A DNA stretch of 64,000 bases from Aquimarina sediminis (GCF_002895435.1 NZ_POYJ01000001.1:620001-684000); one strand, 5' to 3'. Shown: positions 32,498-43,137, numbered from the stretch's first letter. A program made the numbers and translations. The notes: generated by a model not told the origin, from the letters alone.

Positions 32498-33598
32498 TTG
32501 GACACTAACAAAATAAATACAATTATTTCGAGAGCCCCCGGAAGAACTTGTCTTTTTGGAGATCATCAGGATTATTTGGGACTACCTGTAATTGCCTGTG
32601 CAATCAATAGATATATAACCATAACAGCCGAGGCAAATGACGGTGAAGAATTAATCATTTTTAAAAAGGATTTGGATGAAACCAGAACCATTAACATAAA
32701 TAAAAAAATAACTACTGTTGATAAGGGGGATCACTTATTAGCCACCTTAAAAATATTGAGAACTTATAATTGTATCCCTGATCAAGGATACAACATTACA
32801 ATCACAGGAAATATACCTATCAATGCAGGTACTTCTAGCTCTAGTGCAGTCATTATTGCATGGATCAGATTTCTTATAGCCGCTTATGGATGTAACCAAA
32901 CCGTAACAAAAGAATTTGTTTCACGAATCGCATATGAGGCAGAAGTTCTCTTTGATGGAGCTCCCGGAGGCAAAATGGATCAATACAGTATCGGTCTAGG
33001 CAATATATTATTCCTTGAAACTGGTGACTTTTTGAATTATGAAACCTTTGGTAAACCCTTACATGGCTTAATCGTTGCAGAATCAGGAATACCAAAAGAA
33101 ACAACTGGTGTTCTAAAAGAACTTAAAGACAAAGCAATCCTGGCAATTAATACTGTAAAGGAAAAATCTCCGGATTTTGATATTCAAACCGCCACAAAAG
33201 AAAAGATGGAGAGTTATCTCCTACATGTACCTGATCATCTAAAGATATACCTCAAAGCAGCAATTTTAAATCACGATATCACCCAAAAAGCTCGTGTAGA
33301 ATTTAAAAAAGACTCATTAGATACACAAAAAATTGGTATTCTGATGAACGAACATCACTATATTCTAAAAGAATACTTAAAGATTACTGTTCCCAAAATC
33401 GATAGAATGATAGATGGTGTTATACAAGCTGGCGCACTAGGTGCAAAAATAGTTGGATCTGGTCGTGGAGGTAGTATTGTAGTATTAGCACCTATTGGAC
33501 AAGAAGAAAAGTTGATTTCTGCTCTTATTGAAGCAGGAGCAAAAAATGCTTATTCTGTACATGTAGACTCTGGAGCCCAAATTATTGAACCAAAATAA
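32498..33598 (+). CDS. GHMP-family sugar kinase, galactokinase-like
   Basis: A 366-aa kinase that phosphorylates the anomeric position of a sugar or sugar acid. Motif 1 PGRTCLFGDHQDYLG (about 14-28) matches the galactokinase signature with its sugar-binding Asp and Asn/Tyr; motif 2 is INAGTSSSSAVI (about 108-119); motif 3 is GAKIVGSGRGGSIVVL (about 309-324). The start is TTG (32498), with no early ATG. A nucleotidyltransferase gene follows at once and a LacI regulator is divergent, so the pair probably makes and activates a sugar-1-phosphate. Which sugar is not visible; galactose, arabinose and glucuronate are candidates. Confidence 0.87.
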   Translation: MDTNKINTIISRAPGRTCLFGDHQDYLGLPVIACAINRYITITAEANDGEELIIFKKDLDETRTININKKITTVDKGDHLLATLKILRTYNCIPDQGYNITITGNIPINAGTSSSSAVIIAWIRFLIAAYGCNQTVTKEFVSRIAYEAEVLFDGAPGGKMDQYSIGLGNILFLETGDFLNYETFGKPLHGLIVAESGIPKETTGVLKELKDKAILAINTVKEKSPDFDIQTATKEKMESYLLHVPDHLKIYLKAAILNHDITQKARVEFKKDSLDTQKIGILMNEHHYILKEYLKITVPKIDRMIDGVIQAGALGAKIVGSGRGGSIVVLAPIGQEEKLISALIEAGAKNAYSVHVDSGAQIIEPK

Positions 33599-33614
33599 AA
33601 CAAAAAATACAAGT

Positions 33615-34487
33615 ATGCATTCAAATTTAGTGATTTTAGCAGGAGGAGCTTCCTCTAGGATGAAAAAGCCCAGTACACAGGATAAAGGTCTCACCCAAGA
33701 AGATATACAGCAAGCCAATGAACGTAGTAAAGGATTAATTGGTGTAGGAGAGCAAGGAAGACCTCTACTGGACTACGTCTTGTATAACGCAAAAAAAGCT
33801 GGTTATACTAATATTTACATAGTAATTGGTGAACAAGGAGCTTTGTTTAAAGATTTTTATGGTAATAAAGACAGTAACAACACTTTTAATGGGCTTTCTA
33901 TTTCTTTTGCTACCCAGTATATCCCTGAAGGTAGAATTAAACCCTTTGGCACCACTGATGCCCTATTTCAGGCCACAGAACAGTACCCAGAACTCAATAC
34001 CACTAGCTATACAGTTTGTAATAGTGATAATCTTTATTCTGTTGCAGCTTTACAATCTTTAAGAGAAACTACAAGCTCAAATGCCTTTATAGGCTACGAT
34101 AGAGACGCACTTGTTTTTCCATCAGAACGTATTTCACGTTTTGCAGTAGCCAAATTGGATGATGATGGGCATTTATTAGATATCATAGAAAAGCCTTCTC
34201 CAGATAATGTTGAGAATTATAGAGATTCTTTGGGTAAAATTAGAATAAGCATGAATGCTTTCAAATTTGACGGGGCCAAAATGCATAAGTACTTAAAAGA
34301 GTGTCCTATTCATCCAGAAAGAAATGAAAAAGAATTGCCTACCGCACTACTTAATATGATAAAAGATCACCCTAAAACTACAATTGGTATTCCGATGTCA
34401 GAACATGTTCCTGACCTTACAGCTAAGGATGATATCATTGAAGTCAAAAATTATCTCAAAAAGAACTACTCAAAACTAGAGTGGTAA
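33615..34487 (+). CDS. Sugar-1-phosphate nucleotidyltransferase
   Basis: A 290-residue enzyme of the NTP_transferase family. The nucleotide-binding loop LAGGASSRMKK (about 7-17) starts the domain, and VCNSDNLYS near residue 138 carries the catalytic metal-binding Asp. DIIEKPSPDNV near 200 and KIRISMNAFKFDG near 217 are also typical. The start ATG 33615 lies 16 nt after the kinase stop; a TTG 30 nt upstream would overlap the kinase. With the GHMP kinase it forms a two-step route sugar to sugar-1-P to NDP-sugar, under LacI control. The nucleotide used (UTP, dTTP, GTP) is unknown. Confidence 0.87.
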   Translation: MHSNLVILAGGASSRMKKPSTQDKGLTQEDIQQANERSKGLIGVGEQGRPLLDYVLYNAKKAGYTNIYIVIGEQGALFKDFYGNKDSNNTFNGLSISFATQYIPEGRIKPFGTTDALFQATEQYPELNTTSYTVCNSDNLYSVAALQSLRETTSSNAFIGYDRDALVFPSERISRFAVAKLDDDGHLLDIIEKPSPDNVENYRDSLGKIRISMNAFKFDGAKMHKYLKECPIHPERNEKELPTALLNMIKDHPKTTIGIPMSEHVPDLTAKDDIIEVKNYLKKNYSKLEW

Positions 34488-34503
34488 TCAAAAAACAATA
34501 GTT

Positions 34504-34544
34504 AAAAAAGCTGTTTAAAAGATATACTTTTTAAACAGCTTTTT
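34504..34544. terminator. Bidirectional terminator
   Basis: AAAAAGCTGTTTAAAA / TTTTTAAACAGCTTTTT hairpin with A and T runs on both sides, lying between the sugar operon (plus) and parC (minus). It can stop transcription from either side. Confidence 0.88.
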
Positions 34545-34574
34545 AGTATTTGATTGAACCGTTATTATAAAATT

Positions 34575-37247
34575 TTAAAACAAACTAGCCTGTTCTCCCC
34601 CTTCTCCTTCTTCATCTTGTTGTTCTGATTTAGAAGAAGTTTTGTTAGTTGATGTTTTCCCTTCTTCCGAAGATACGCTCTCTTCCTCTATTACCTCTAT
34701 TTCTTCAGTAGGGATTGATTCTGGTTCTTCGTATGGTATTGGGTCTAATAAATTGACCTGTTTAACTTTATGTGTTGTCAATTGATTTCCAAGGGCTTTA
34801 GATCCTTTTATAGAAATAAACTCTTCTAAGTTTACTTCTTCGCTGGGTCGTTGATCTTTTCCTCTGAGTTTACTAAATACAATTTCTGCTACTGGTTTAT
34901 AATCTGTAGAAATAACCTCTAAGAATGATTTTGGATGTTCAGTAATAAATACTTCTTCTCGATCAGCAGCCTCAACAAGAAAACGTTTTACATAGTATCG
35001 CTCCTTCTCGCCATCCCAATAAATTGCAGAAATTGGTTTTTTAGGTTTCCATTTTTCCAGAACGATCATATCAGAGTTAAAATGCAAGGTCATCTCAGGA
35101 ATCATTGTTTTTACAACTCCTCTTTGCGTGATTATCAAAATACGATCTTCACCTCTAAATTCTCCCAACAGATCCCCTCTTCCGTCTACGTTAAGTCGCT
35201 GTACGGAGTCATCAAACCATATTTTTCGAGGTTTTAATGTAGAAACACCTTGTTCCTTCAATTCTATACGTTTGATATTATATTTGGTCACAATATTTCC
35301 TTTTACTCCTCTTCCTTTAATGAGTAAATCTGCAAAATCGAGATCAAATTTTAGTTTCTTAATACTTCCTGCCTGACGCAAAAGAATGGTTATTACTTCG
35401 GCTTCGCCATTAGGGTTTGCCGAGAAATATGTAATCTTAGATCCTTTTTTTCCTTGAGTAAGATCATATTCTTTATCTCTAGTCACACTCGTTACAGCAA
35501 AACGCTTTACATATGATGCTCCTCCTCTACCGTCTTGATAAATCAGGTTATAAATTGTACGCTTATCTTTTTTCTTAAAAACTGCAACATGAATAATATT
35601 CTTACCAATAAAAGTCTTGGAACCTACTTTGGTAATCATTAATTTCCCTTCGGCAGTAAAACAAATTATATCATCAATATCTGAGCAATCAGCAACATAT
35701 TCATCTTTACGCAATGAAGTTCCTATAAACCCTTCTTCTTTATTTACGTATAGTTTGGTGTTTCGAATCACCACTTTGGTGGCTTCAATATCATCAAAAA
35801 TTCTGATTTCTGTTTTGCGTTCTTTTCCTTTACTATATGTCGTTTTCAGCCTTTTAAAATAATCTATAGCAAACTCTACAAGGTGTTCTAGGTTATGCTT
35901 TACCTTTGCTATATCTCCTTCGAGGGCTTCAATTTTTTGTTGGGCTTTGTCTATATCAAATTTAGAAATACGTTTTATTCGTATCTCAGTTAATCGTACG
36001 ATATCTTCTTCGGTAACCGCTCTCTTAAGGTGTTTTATATGGGGCTGCAATCCTTTATCAATAGCTTGGATAACCCCTTCCCATGTATCTACTTCTTCAA
36101 TATCCCGATAGATACGGTTTTCTATAAATATCCTTTCTAATGATGCAAAATGCCATTGTTCCTGTAATTCTTGTAACTGGATCTCAAGCTCCTTCTTTAA
36201 TAACTCTACTGTATTATCTGTTGAACGGCGAAGCATTTCGGAAACGCCAATAAAATTAGGTTTATTATCTTCTATAACACAGCCCAAGGGCGAAATAGAT
36301 ACTTCACAATTCGTAAAAGCATATAATGCGTCTATTGTTTTATCAGGAGAAATTCCAGAAGGGAGATGTATCAATATTTCTACGTTTGCCGCAGTATTAT
36401 CTTCTATTTTTTTAATCTTTATCTTTCCTTTTTCATTTGCCTTAAGGATAGAGTCTATTAAAGAAGTAGTGGTTGTAGAAAAAGGTATCTCGGTAATCAC
36501 CAAAGTATTCTTTTCCAAATGTGATATTTTAGCACGTACCCTAACTTTACCACCACGATTACCATCATTATAGTTTGTAAAATCTGCAATACCCGAAGTA
36601 GGAAAATCTGGTAAGATTGTAAATCGTTTTCCTTGCAAATGTTTAATAGATGCTCCTATCAGTTCAATAAAATTATGGGGTAAAATTTTGGTACTTAAAC
36701 CAACAGCAATACCTTCTGCCCCTTGTGCTAATAGTAAAGGAAATTTGACCGGAAGATTAATTGGCTCTTTTTTTCTTCCATCATATGATAGTTGCCAATC
36801 AGTAACTTTGGGATTATATACTACATCTAATGCAAACTTGGATAAACGGGCTTCAATATATCGAGAAGCAGCTGCTCTGTCTCCAGTAAGAATATTTCCC
36901 CAGTTACCTTGCATATCAATAAGTAGTTCTTTTTGTCCTACTTGCACCATTGCATCTGCTATACTGGCATCTCCATGGGGATGATACTGCATTGTGTGCC
37001 CCACAATATTAGCAACTTTATTGTATCTACCATCATCTAAATCCTTCATAGAATGAAGAATACGCCTTTGTACTGGTTTTAAACCATCTTCAATCGCAGG
37101 TACTGCCCGTTCTAGGATTACATAAGATGCGTAATCCAGAAACCAGTCTTTATACATTCCTGTGACCTTAGTAATCACCTCCTGCGGTTGATGATCTTCG
37201 TTGGTAGATTCGTGATGTAATTCTTCGTTTTCGTTTTCCAAATCCAT
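34575..37247 (-). CDS. parC: DNA topoisomerase IV subunit A
   Basis: Breakage-reunion subunit that decatenates chromosomes together with ParE. The catalytic tyrosine is Tyr130 in AAASRYIEAR; the winged-helix motif VGHTMQYHPHGDASIADAM (about 82-100) and the QGxxG-like GNWGNILTGDRAAA precede it. The coiled-coil region around 400-450 and the beta-pinwheel-like C-terminal domain (about 490-800) follow, with an acidic Glu/Ser-rich tail (about 850-890). The 890 aa fit Bacteroidota topoisomerase IV A. It lies 99 nt downstream of parE on the same strand, so the two form a unit. Confidence 0.95.
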   Translation of the reverse strand: MDLENENEELHHESTNEDHQPQEVITKVTGMYKDWFLDYASYVILERAVPAIEDGLKPVQRRILHSMKDLDDGRYNKVANIVGHTMQYHPHGDASIADAMVQVGQKELLIDMQGNWGNILTGDRAAASRYIEARLSKFALDVVYNPKVTDWQLSYDGRKKEPINLPVKFPLLLAQGAEGIAVGLSTKILPHNFIELIGASIKHLQGKRFTILPDFPTSGIADFTNYNDGNRGGKVRVRAKISHLEKNTLVITEIPFSTTTTSLIDSILKANEKGKIKIKKIEDNTAANVEILIHLPSGISPDKTIDALYAFTNCEVSISPLGCVIEDNKPNFIGVSEMLRRSTDNTVELLKKELEIQLQELQEQWHFASLERIFIENRIYRDIEEVDTWEGVIQAIDKGLQPHIKHLKRAVTEEDIVRLTEIRIKRISKFDIDKAQQKIEALEGDIAKVKHNLEHLVEFAIDYFKRLKTTYSKGKERKTEIRIFDDIEATKVVIRNTKLYVNKEEGFIGTSLRKDEYVADCSDIDDIICFTAEGKLMITKVGSKTFIGKNIIHVAVFKKKDKRTIYNLIYQDGRGGASYVKRFAVTSVTRDKEYDLTQGKKGSKITYFSANPNGEAEVITILLRQAGSIKKLKFDLDFADLLIKGRGVKGNIVTKYNIKRIELKEQGVSTLKPRKIWFDDSVQRLNVDGRGDLLGEFRGEDRILIITQRGVVKTMIPEMTLHFNSDMIVLEKWKPKKPISAIYWDGEKERYYVKRFLVEAADREEVFITEHPKSFLEVISTDYKPVAEIVFSKLRGKDQRPSEEVNLEEFISIKGSKALGNQLTTHKVKQVNLLDPIPYEEPESIPTEEIEVIEEESVSSEEGKTSTNKTSSKSEQQDEEGEGGEQASLF

Positions 37248-37346
37248 ATATAATTTCCAGGGCTTATTTTAAAAGTTTAATGAGATAAAGGAAGATCTCT
37301 AAAACCAATTATTAAGCTTCCTTTTTAACTCAAAATTCCAATTTCC

Positions 37347-39206
37347 TTACACTTCTTCTTCTATTGTATCCAATTCTACTTTTAGGTTATCAATAATAAA
37401 TTCTTGTCGTTGCGGAGTATTTTTTCCCATATAAAAAGACAGCAATTCTTCTATTGATTTTTCTTTATCCAGCATTACAGGATCTAAACGTATATCATCC
37501 CCGATAAAGTGTACAAATTCATCTGGAGAGATTTCACCTAATCCCTTAAATCGAGTAATCTCTGGTTTACCTGATAATTTTGCAATAGCATCTCTTCGTT
37601 CCTGTTCAGAATAGCAATAAATTGTTTCCTTTTTATTCCGCACTCTAAATAATGGAGTTTGAAGAATATACAAATGTCCTTCTTTTATTACTTCTGGAAA
37701 AAACTGCAAAAAGAAAGTGATCAATAACAAACGAATATGCATCCCATCAACATCGGCATCGGTAGCGATCACAATATTATTATATCTCAAATCTTCTAAA
37801 GATTCTTCTATATTTAATGCTGCTTGTAAAAGATTAAATTCTTCATTTTCATAAACAATCTTTTTACTCATGTTGTAGCTATTGAGAGGTTTCCCTCTTA
37901 GGCTAAACACTGCTTGAGTATTAACATCTCTTGATTTTGTAATCGATCCACTTGCAGAATCTCCCTCTGTAATAAATAAGGTACTTTCGAGATTACGATC
38001 TTTTTTACTATCGGTAAGGTGGATCCTGCAATCTCTTAACTTTTTATTGTGCAAACTAGCTTTCTTTGCTCTTTCTTTTGCTAGCTTACGAATTCCTGAT
38101 AAATCTTTTCGTTCACGTTCTGCCTGCAATATTTTTCGCTGTAAGCTTTCTGCGGTCTCAGAATTTTTGTGAAGGAAATTATCTAATTTGGTTTTTACAA
38201 AATCATTAATATATGTTCGTACAGTAGGCAATTTATCTCCCATTTCTGTCGACCCCAGTTTGGTTTTGGTCTGACTTTCGAAAACAGGTTCCATTACCTT
38301 AATACTTATAGCAGATACGATTGACTTACGTATATCACTAGCTTCATAACTTTTGCCATAAAACTCCCTAACCGTTTTTACCACCGCTTCTCTAAATGCA
38401 GCCTGATGCGTACCCCCTTGGGTTGTGTGCTGCCCATTTACAAAAGAATGATACTCCTCACTATACTGTGTTTTACTATGGGTAATAGCGATCTCAATAT
38501 CATCTCCTTTTAAATGAATAATATTATATAACCTATCTTCTAGGTTTATCGTATCAGAAAGTAAATCTTTTAATCCATTTTCAGAGAAATATTTCTCTCC
38601 ATTAAAAACGATTGTCAATCCAGGATTAAGGTATACATAATTTTTAAGCATTTTGGCCACATACTCTGTACGATACTTATAATGCTTAAAAATTGTATTG
38701 TCAGGAACAAAAGATACTTTGGTTCCTCGCCTACGTGATGTTTCTTCTAAAGATTCCTGATTGGTAAGGTTACCCTTTTCAAATTCTGCAGAAGCTGATT
38801 TACCATCACGTGTAGATTCTACCCTAAAAAAAGTGGATAGTGCATTAACCGCCTTTGTACCAACACCATTAAGTCCTACAGATTTTTTGAATGCACGAGA
38901 GTCATATTTACCCCCTGTATTCATTTTAGATACCACATCTACTACTTTACCCAAAGGAATACCACGACCATAATCTCTTACAATAACTTTGTCTCCTTGA
39001 ATAGAAATCTCAATTGTTTTACCAGCACCCATAACATATTCATCAATAGAATTGTCTAGTACTTCTTTTAGTAAAATATAGATTCCGTCATCTGCAGAAG
39101 ATCCATCCCCTAGTTTTCCTATATACATCCCGGGACGCATACGGATATGTTCTTTCCAGTCGAGGGATCGTATATTATCTTCGGTATATTTGGTTTCCTT
39201 GCTCAT
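37347..39206 (-). CDS. parE: DNA topoisomerase IV subunit B
   Basis: ATPase subunit of topoisomerase IV. It has the GHKL fold at the N-terminus ([42 protein letters not shown]), the transducer domain, and the TOPRIM motifs [10 protein letters not shown] (about 415-424 of this start) and [15 protein letters not shown]. The C-terminal [13 protein letters not shown] is also conserved. I place the start at ATG 39206 ([23 protein letters not shown]), which fits homologues; the frame is open 39 nt further upstream. parC follows on the same strand. Confidence 0.95.
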   Translation of the reverse strand: MSKETKYTEDNIRSLDWKEHIRMRPGMYIGKLGDGSSADDGIYILLKEVLDNSIDEYVMGAGKTIEISIQGDKVIVRDYGRGIPLGKVVDVVSKMNTGGKYDSRAFKKSVGLNGVGTKAVNALSTFFRVESTRDGKSASAEFEKGNLTNQESLEETSRRRGTKVSFVPDNTIFKHYKYRTEYVAKMLKNYVYLNPGLTIVFNGEKYFSENGLKDLLSDTINLEDRLYNIIHLKGDDIEIAITHSKTQYSEEYHSFVNGQHTTQGGTHQAAFREAVVKTVREFYGKSYEASDIRKSIVSAISIKVMEPVFESQTKTKLGSTEMGDKLPTVRTYINDFVKTKLDNFLHKNSETAESLQRKILQAERERKDLSGIRKLAKERAKKASLHNKKLRDCRIHLTDSKKDRNLESTLFITEGDSASGSITKSRDVNTQAVFSLRGKPLNSYNMSKKIVYENEEFNLLQAALNIEESLEDLRYNNIVIATDADVDGMHIRLLLITFFLQFFPEVIKEGHLYILQTPLFRVRNKKETIYCYSEQERRDAIAKLSGKPEITRFKGLGEISPDEFVHFIGDDIRLDPVMLDKEKSIEELLSFYMGKNTPQRQEFIIDNLKVELDTIEEEV

Positions 39207-39514
39207 AAAATATTGGGTAGAATGCTCGCTAATATAACGTTTCACTCACAAAATTAAAATAACCTACTTACAAAGTAATTAACAAATCAACGGCAAATTT
39301 TGTTGATTATTTGATATGCAGTGTTTTGATCAAATTAATTAGCATATTTTATTTTACAAAAAACCTGAAGAACTGATTTGTGCCTTTTATAATTCACTCC
39401 AAAATTTCTTTTAAACATATTTACATTTTTTATTTAGTCCAATGGTATCAGTAGAGTTTCAAAAATGACTCGAACTTATACAATCACAATTCTAACCATC
39501 TACCAAGGTAGTTC

Positions 39515-39608
39515 GAGTCGATAAATCACGCTTCGATTTGATCCCTAGGTACTTCGAACCACCTACCTACAGATAAAATAGTTCTTCTATTTGATAAATT
39601 ATCGACTC
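39515..39608. repeat. Repeat-rich intergenic palindrome
   Basis: A perfect 10-bp pair GAGTCGATAA (39515-39524) / TTATCGACTC (39599-39608) encloses further TTCGA- and CTACC-containing short repeats (CTACC-aa-GGTAG; CTTCGAACCACCTACC). Related strings TAACCATC, GAACCACC and TAACCACC recur nearby. It lies in the 540-nt gap between parE and the regulator gene; no ORF of note. Confidence 0.4.
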
Positions 39609-39743
39609 TAACCACCTCGAGATCAAAAAGAACCCTCATAAGATAGGGAATACCCCTTTTCAGAAGGGGTGCTATGGGTGTTTTTATCCCAGATTACCAA
39701 TGCTCTTTTAAATACTTTTAACATCAAAATTGGTATAAAACCT

Positions 39744-39751
39744 TAGCTTTG
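39744..39751 (+). promoter_or_regulatory. Bacteroidota -7 box before the PAS-LuxR gene
   Basis: TAGCTTTG matches TAnnTTTG exactly, 36 nt upstream of the start codon. A TTGG lies upstream but too close (about 11 nt) to be the -33 box at usual spacing. Confidence 0.35.
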
Positions 39752-39787
39752 TACAGATAAACATATTTATAATTCACAATACCCCGA

Positions 39788-40555
39788 ATGATTGAATTAC
39801 AGCAAATAACACAAGAGTATAATGAGATTATAAATCAACAATCTTTTATTGCGTCAGAATTAGACTATACCATCTTCGAAAACCAAGTCCCATTTCTTAA
39901 TCAGATGGCATCGGTAAAGAATAGTGGGCTGTCTGTCTTTGATTTTTATAAAAAAGAACATGTTTTCAACTCTTATAACTTAGGCAATTTATTCGGTTAT
40001 GATCTGGATAAAATAAGTAAAATCGGAACTGATTACTATAACTCCAGAATACATCCCAAAGATTTTACTCATCTTATGCAAAATGCCCTTACGGTACTCA
40101 AATATTATTCTCAATTGCCAAAATCTAATAAAAAAGATTATAAATTTCAGAGTGAATATCGAATCCTAAATGCCGAGAGCAAGTATGTTAGAGTAATAGA
40201 GCAGCAGCAAGTGCTAGAATTAGACAAAAGTGGAAATCTTTGGTTAGCATTGAGTATTATGGATATCTCACCGCATCAAGAAGAGTTAGATGGTATTCAA
40301 AGTCAGTTGATCAATATAAAAACTGGTGAAGTCAAACATATCATGCAACTGAATAATGATGCCATTGCTTTATCCAAAAGAGAAACCCAGATACTTGGTT
40401 TTGTAAAAGAAGGACTGCTAAGCAAAGAAATATCAAATAGTCTATCTATTAGTGTACACACGGTAAATACACATAGACAAAACATCCTTAGGAAATTAGG
40501 AGCAAATAACTCGATAGAAGCAATCGATTATGCGGCGCGACTTGGATTGGTATAG
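39788..40555 (+). CDS. PAS-domain LuxR-type transcriptional regulator
   Basis: A 255-aa protein. Residues about 35-170 form a PAS-like sensor (SVFDFYKKEHVFNSYNLGNLFGYDLDKI; FQSEYRILNAESKYVRVIEQQQVLELDKSGN). Residues about 193-252 are a LuxR/GerE HTH: LSKRETQILGFVKEGLLSKEISNSLSISVHTVNTHRQNILRKLGANNSIEAI. No receiver domain is present, so it probably senses a small signal directly. The TonB-dependent receptor gene follows 80 nt downstream on the same strand and could be a target, which is inference from position. Confidence 0.86.
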   Translation: MIELQQITQEYNEIINQQSFIASELDYTIFENQVPFLNQMASVKNSGLSVFDFYKKEHVFNSYNLGNLFGYDLDKISKIGTDYYNSRIHPKDFTHLMQNALTVLKYYSQLPKSNKKDYKFQSEYRILNAESKYVRVIEQQQVLELDKSGNLWLALSIMDISPHQEELDGIQSQLINIKTGEVKHIMQLNNDAIALSKRETQILGFVKEGLLSKEISNSLSISVHTVNTHRQNILRKLGANNSIEAIDYAARLGLV

Positions 40556-40636
40556 GTATAAGAATACTGATAATTCAGTATTTTCAATCAGTACCTAACT
40601 AAATACATTTGCTATATCAATCAATATGTTTATGAT

Positions 40637-42967
40637 ATGGCTAGAATTGTTTTATTCTTTTTACTATTTTGTTTTTCTATTTCAGTTTATACCCAAGAAT
40701 CTATACAAAGTATAAGAGGTCAGGTTATCGATGAGTCTTCGCAAACTCCCATTTCTTTTGCTAATCTTATTATTCTGGATTCTGAACCTCTGATAGGTAC
40801 TACCTCTGATATAGACGGTAGATTTCTACTAGAAAACATTCCTGTGGGAAGGTATAATATCCAAGCTTCATTTATAGGGTATGAACCGGTTATAGTAACA
40901 GATATTTTATTAACCGCTGCCAAAGAAGTAAACCTTACTATTGCCCTTAGAGAGAATCTCGCGACACTAGATGAAGTTGTAATAACACCAAGAGTTCAAA
41001 AGGAAAAATCTTTAAATAGAATGGCTACTGTAAGTGCCAAAATGCTAAGTGTAGAAGAAGCTAATAGATATGCCGGAGGGTTTGATGATCCTGCGAGATT
41101 AGCTTCATCTTTTGCGGGAGTCGCCAGTAACGTTGGTAATAATGCAATTATCATTAGAGGTAATGCTCCAAAATTTACTCAATGGAAAATGGAAGGTATA
41201 GAAATACCAAATCCCAATCATTTTGCCAATCTGGGAGCGTTTGGCGGTGGTGGCCTAACTGCTCTGAGTAGTAATCTATTAGCCAATTCTGATTTTTTTA
41301 CTGGAGCTTTTCCGGCAGAATACAATAATGCATTGGCAGGAGTGTTCGATATGAGGATGCGTAGTGGTAACGTTTCCAAGCATGAACATAGTGCCGAAAT
41401 CGGATTAATAGGGATTGACTTTGCTTCAGAAGGTCCTTTAAACAACAAAAAGAATTCATCATATTTGGTTAATTACAGATACTCGACCTTAGGTTTAATT
41501 TCTTCACTGTTACCAGAAGACGCTCAAGGCACTAACTATCAGGATCTGGCTTTCAAATTAAATTTTAATACAAAAAAATTAGGTAGGTTTTCATTCTGGG
41601 GACTTGGTCTAATCGATAACTCTGGTACTACAGCCGAAAAAGATTCTAATCTCTGGGTATATGACCAGGATAAAGAAAATGAAGACGCAAAACAATTCAT
41701 GGGCGCCGCAGGAATTAATCACCGATTATTTTTTAAAAACAATGCGTATCTCAACTCTACCATAGCAATTTCGACAAGTGGACTTAAATTTAAAACCGAT
41801 AGGTTAGATAGCTCATTCCAATTTCAACCAGAAAACATTATAGAAAATACCGATTATACCATTTCTTTCAAAACTTACTTTAATAAAAAATTTAGTAAGA
41901 AACACACGAATAGAACAGGAATTAACTTAATGGGAATGAATTATGACTTATTACTAAAAGAAGCTAACGAGACAAATACGCTAGAAACTCTAGTCTCTGA
42001 GAAAGGTTTTAGCACACTAATTTCCGGTTTCTCTAACTCTACTTTTACTTTTAAGAATTTGACTCTAAATATAGGATTAAACTCTCAGCTGTTTACCCTT
42101 AATAACAATTACACTATTGAACCTCGACTTGGCTTGTCTTATGAACTAAACAAGAATAATAAGCTAAGTTTTGGATATGGATTGCATAGCAGAATCGAAC
42201 AACTACACACATATTTCACAAAATCTCAAGGTGCCCCTCTTTTTCCAAACAAAGAACTAGATTTTTCTAAAGCGCATCATTTCGTTCTGGGCTATGATTG
42301 GAATATTAGTGATAATCTTCATCTAAGAATTGAACCATATTATCAACACTTGTTTGATATTCCAATTGTTGCAAATACAACCACTTCTTTAATCAACCTC
42401 GAAAAAGAATGGTTTAGCAATGATACTTATATAAATGATGGAATTGGAAGAAATTATGGAATAGATTTAACCCTCGAAAAATACATTCATAATGGTTTTT
42501 ACTATCTCATATCTGCATCTGTTTTTAACTCAGAATATCAAACAGATACTAATATATGGTATAACACCCGTTTTAATAGAAACTATCTAGTCAATGCACT
42601 GGCAGGTAAAGAATTTTTAATAGGTAAGAAAAAACAAAACCTTTTGAGTTTAAACCTAAGACTAAGTCTTCAGGGAGGGGATAGATATTCATTAATAAAT
42701 TCGTCTTTGTCTGATATTGATCAAGATGTAGTCTATAATGAAACTACACCTTTTACAGAACAAACAAAAAATAGCTTTGTGTCCCATGTAACTTTGAATT
42801 ACCAGTGGAATCGCAAAAGAATTACTCAGAAATTATCTTTTAAAGTGATAAATGCTAATAACTTCAAAGAATTCCTAGGGCATCGATATAATTTGAAGAC
42901 TCAAAGTGTAGAAGAATATCGAGAGGCATTATTTATTCCTAATCTAAGCTATAAAATACATTTCTAA
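40637..42967 (+). CDS. TonB-dependent outer-membrane receptor
   Basis: A 776-aa outer-membrane transporter. Signal peptide about 1-20 (FFLLFCFSISVYTQ). A carboxypeptidase-regulatory-like domain (about 24-100: SIRGQVIDESSQTPISFANLII, SFIGYEPVIV) precedes the plug (GGFDDPARLASSFAGVASNVGNNAIIIRGNAPKFTQWKMEGIEIPNPNHFA, about 143-200) and a 22-strand barrel. It is not of the SusC type, since no SusD gene is adjacent. It lies next to a PAS-LuxR regulator. The transported ligand cannot be read from the sequence; proteins of this build import siderophores, peptides or oligosaccharides. Confidence 0.9.
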   Translation: MARIVLFFLLFCFSISVYTQESIQSIRGQVIDESSQTPISFANLIILDSEPLIGTTSDIDGRFLLENIPVGRYNIQASFIGYEPVIVTDILLTAAKEVNLTIALRENLATLDEVVITPRVQKEKSLNRMATVSAKMLSVEEANRYAGGFDDPARLASSFAGVASNVGNNAIIIRGNAPKFTQWKMEGIEIPNPNHFANLGAFGGGGLTALSSNLLANSDFFTGAFPAEYNNALAGVFDMRMRSGNVSKHEHSAEIGLIGIDFASEGPLNNKKNSSYLVNYRYSTLGLISSLLPEDAQGTNYQDLAFKLNFNTKKLGRFSFWGLGLIDNSGTTAEKDSNLWVYDQDKENEDAKQFMGAAGINHRLFFKNNAYLNSTIAISTSGLKFKTDRLDSSFQFQPENIIENTDYTISFKTYFNKKFSKKHTNRTGINLMGMNYDLLLKEANETNTLETLVSEKGFSTLISGFSNSTFTFKNLTLNIGLNSQLFTLNNNYTIEPRLGLSYELNKNNKLSFGYGLHSRIEQLHTYFTKSQGAPLFPNKELDFSKAHHFVLGYDWNISDNLHLRIEPYYQHLFDIPIVANTTTSLINLEKEWFSNDTYINDGIGRNYGIDLTLEKYIHNGFYYLISASVFNSEYQTDTNIWYNTRFNRNYLVNALAGKEFLIGKKKQNLLSLNLRLSLQGGDRYSLINSSLSDIDQDVVYNETTPFTEQTKNSFVSHVTLNYQWNRKRITQKLSFKVINANNFKEFLGHRYNLKTQSVEEYREALFIPNLSYKIHF

Positions 42968-43013
42968 GCACCTCTTACAACTGAGAAATCAAAATTAAAG
43001 TCCCCCAATTAAC

Positions 43014-43137
43014 AATGTCGTTTAGTTAAGCTTAGTCATTAGTAAGAACCTGTTGAAGCCATTAAAAAATGTAAAGCACTTCGACAAACCCTGTATGACA
43101 ATAAGTGTTAAATATCCCCCCTTAACTAAACGACATT
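43014..43137. repeat. Perfect 17-bp inverted repeat, possible MITE
   Basis: AATGTCGTTTAGTTAAG (43014-43030) and its exact reverse complement (43121-43137) enclose 90 nt. The interior has no ORF; the stems are perfect, unlike the imperfect cassette palindromes. No target-site duplication is clear. Element origin or a long hairpin in the transcript are both possible. Confidence 0.5.
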
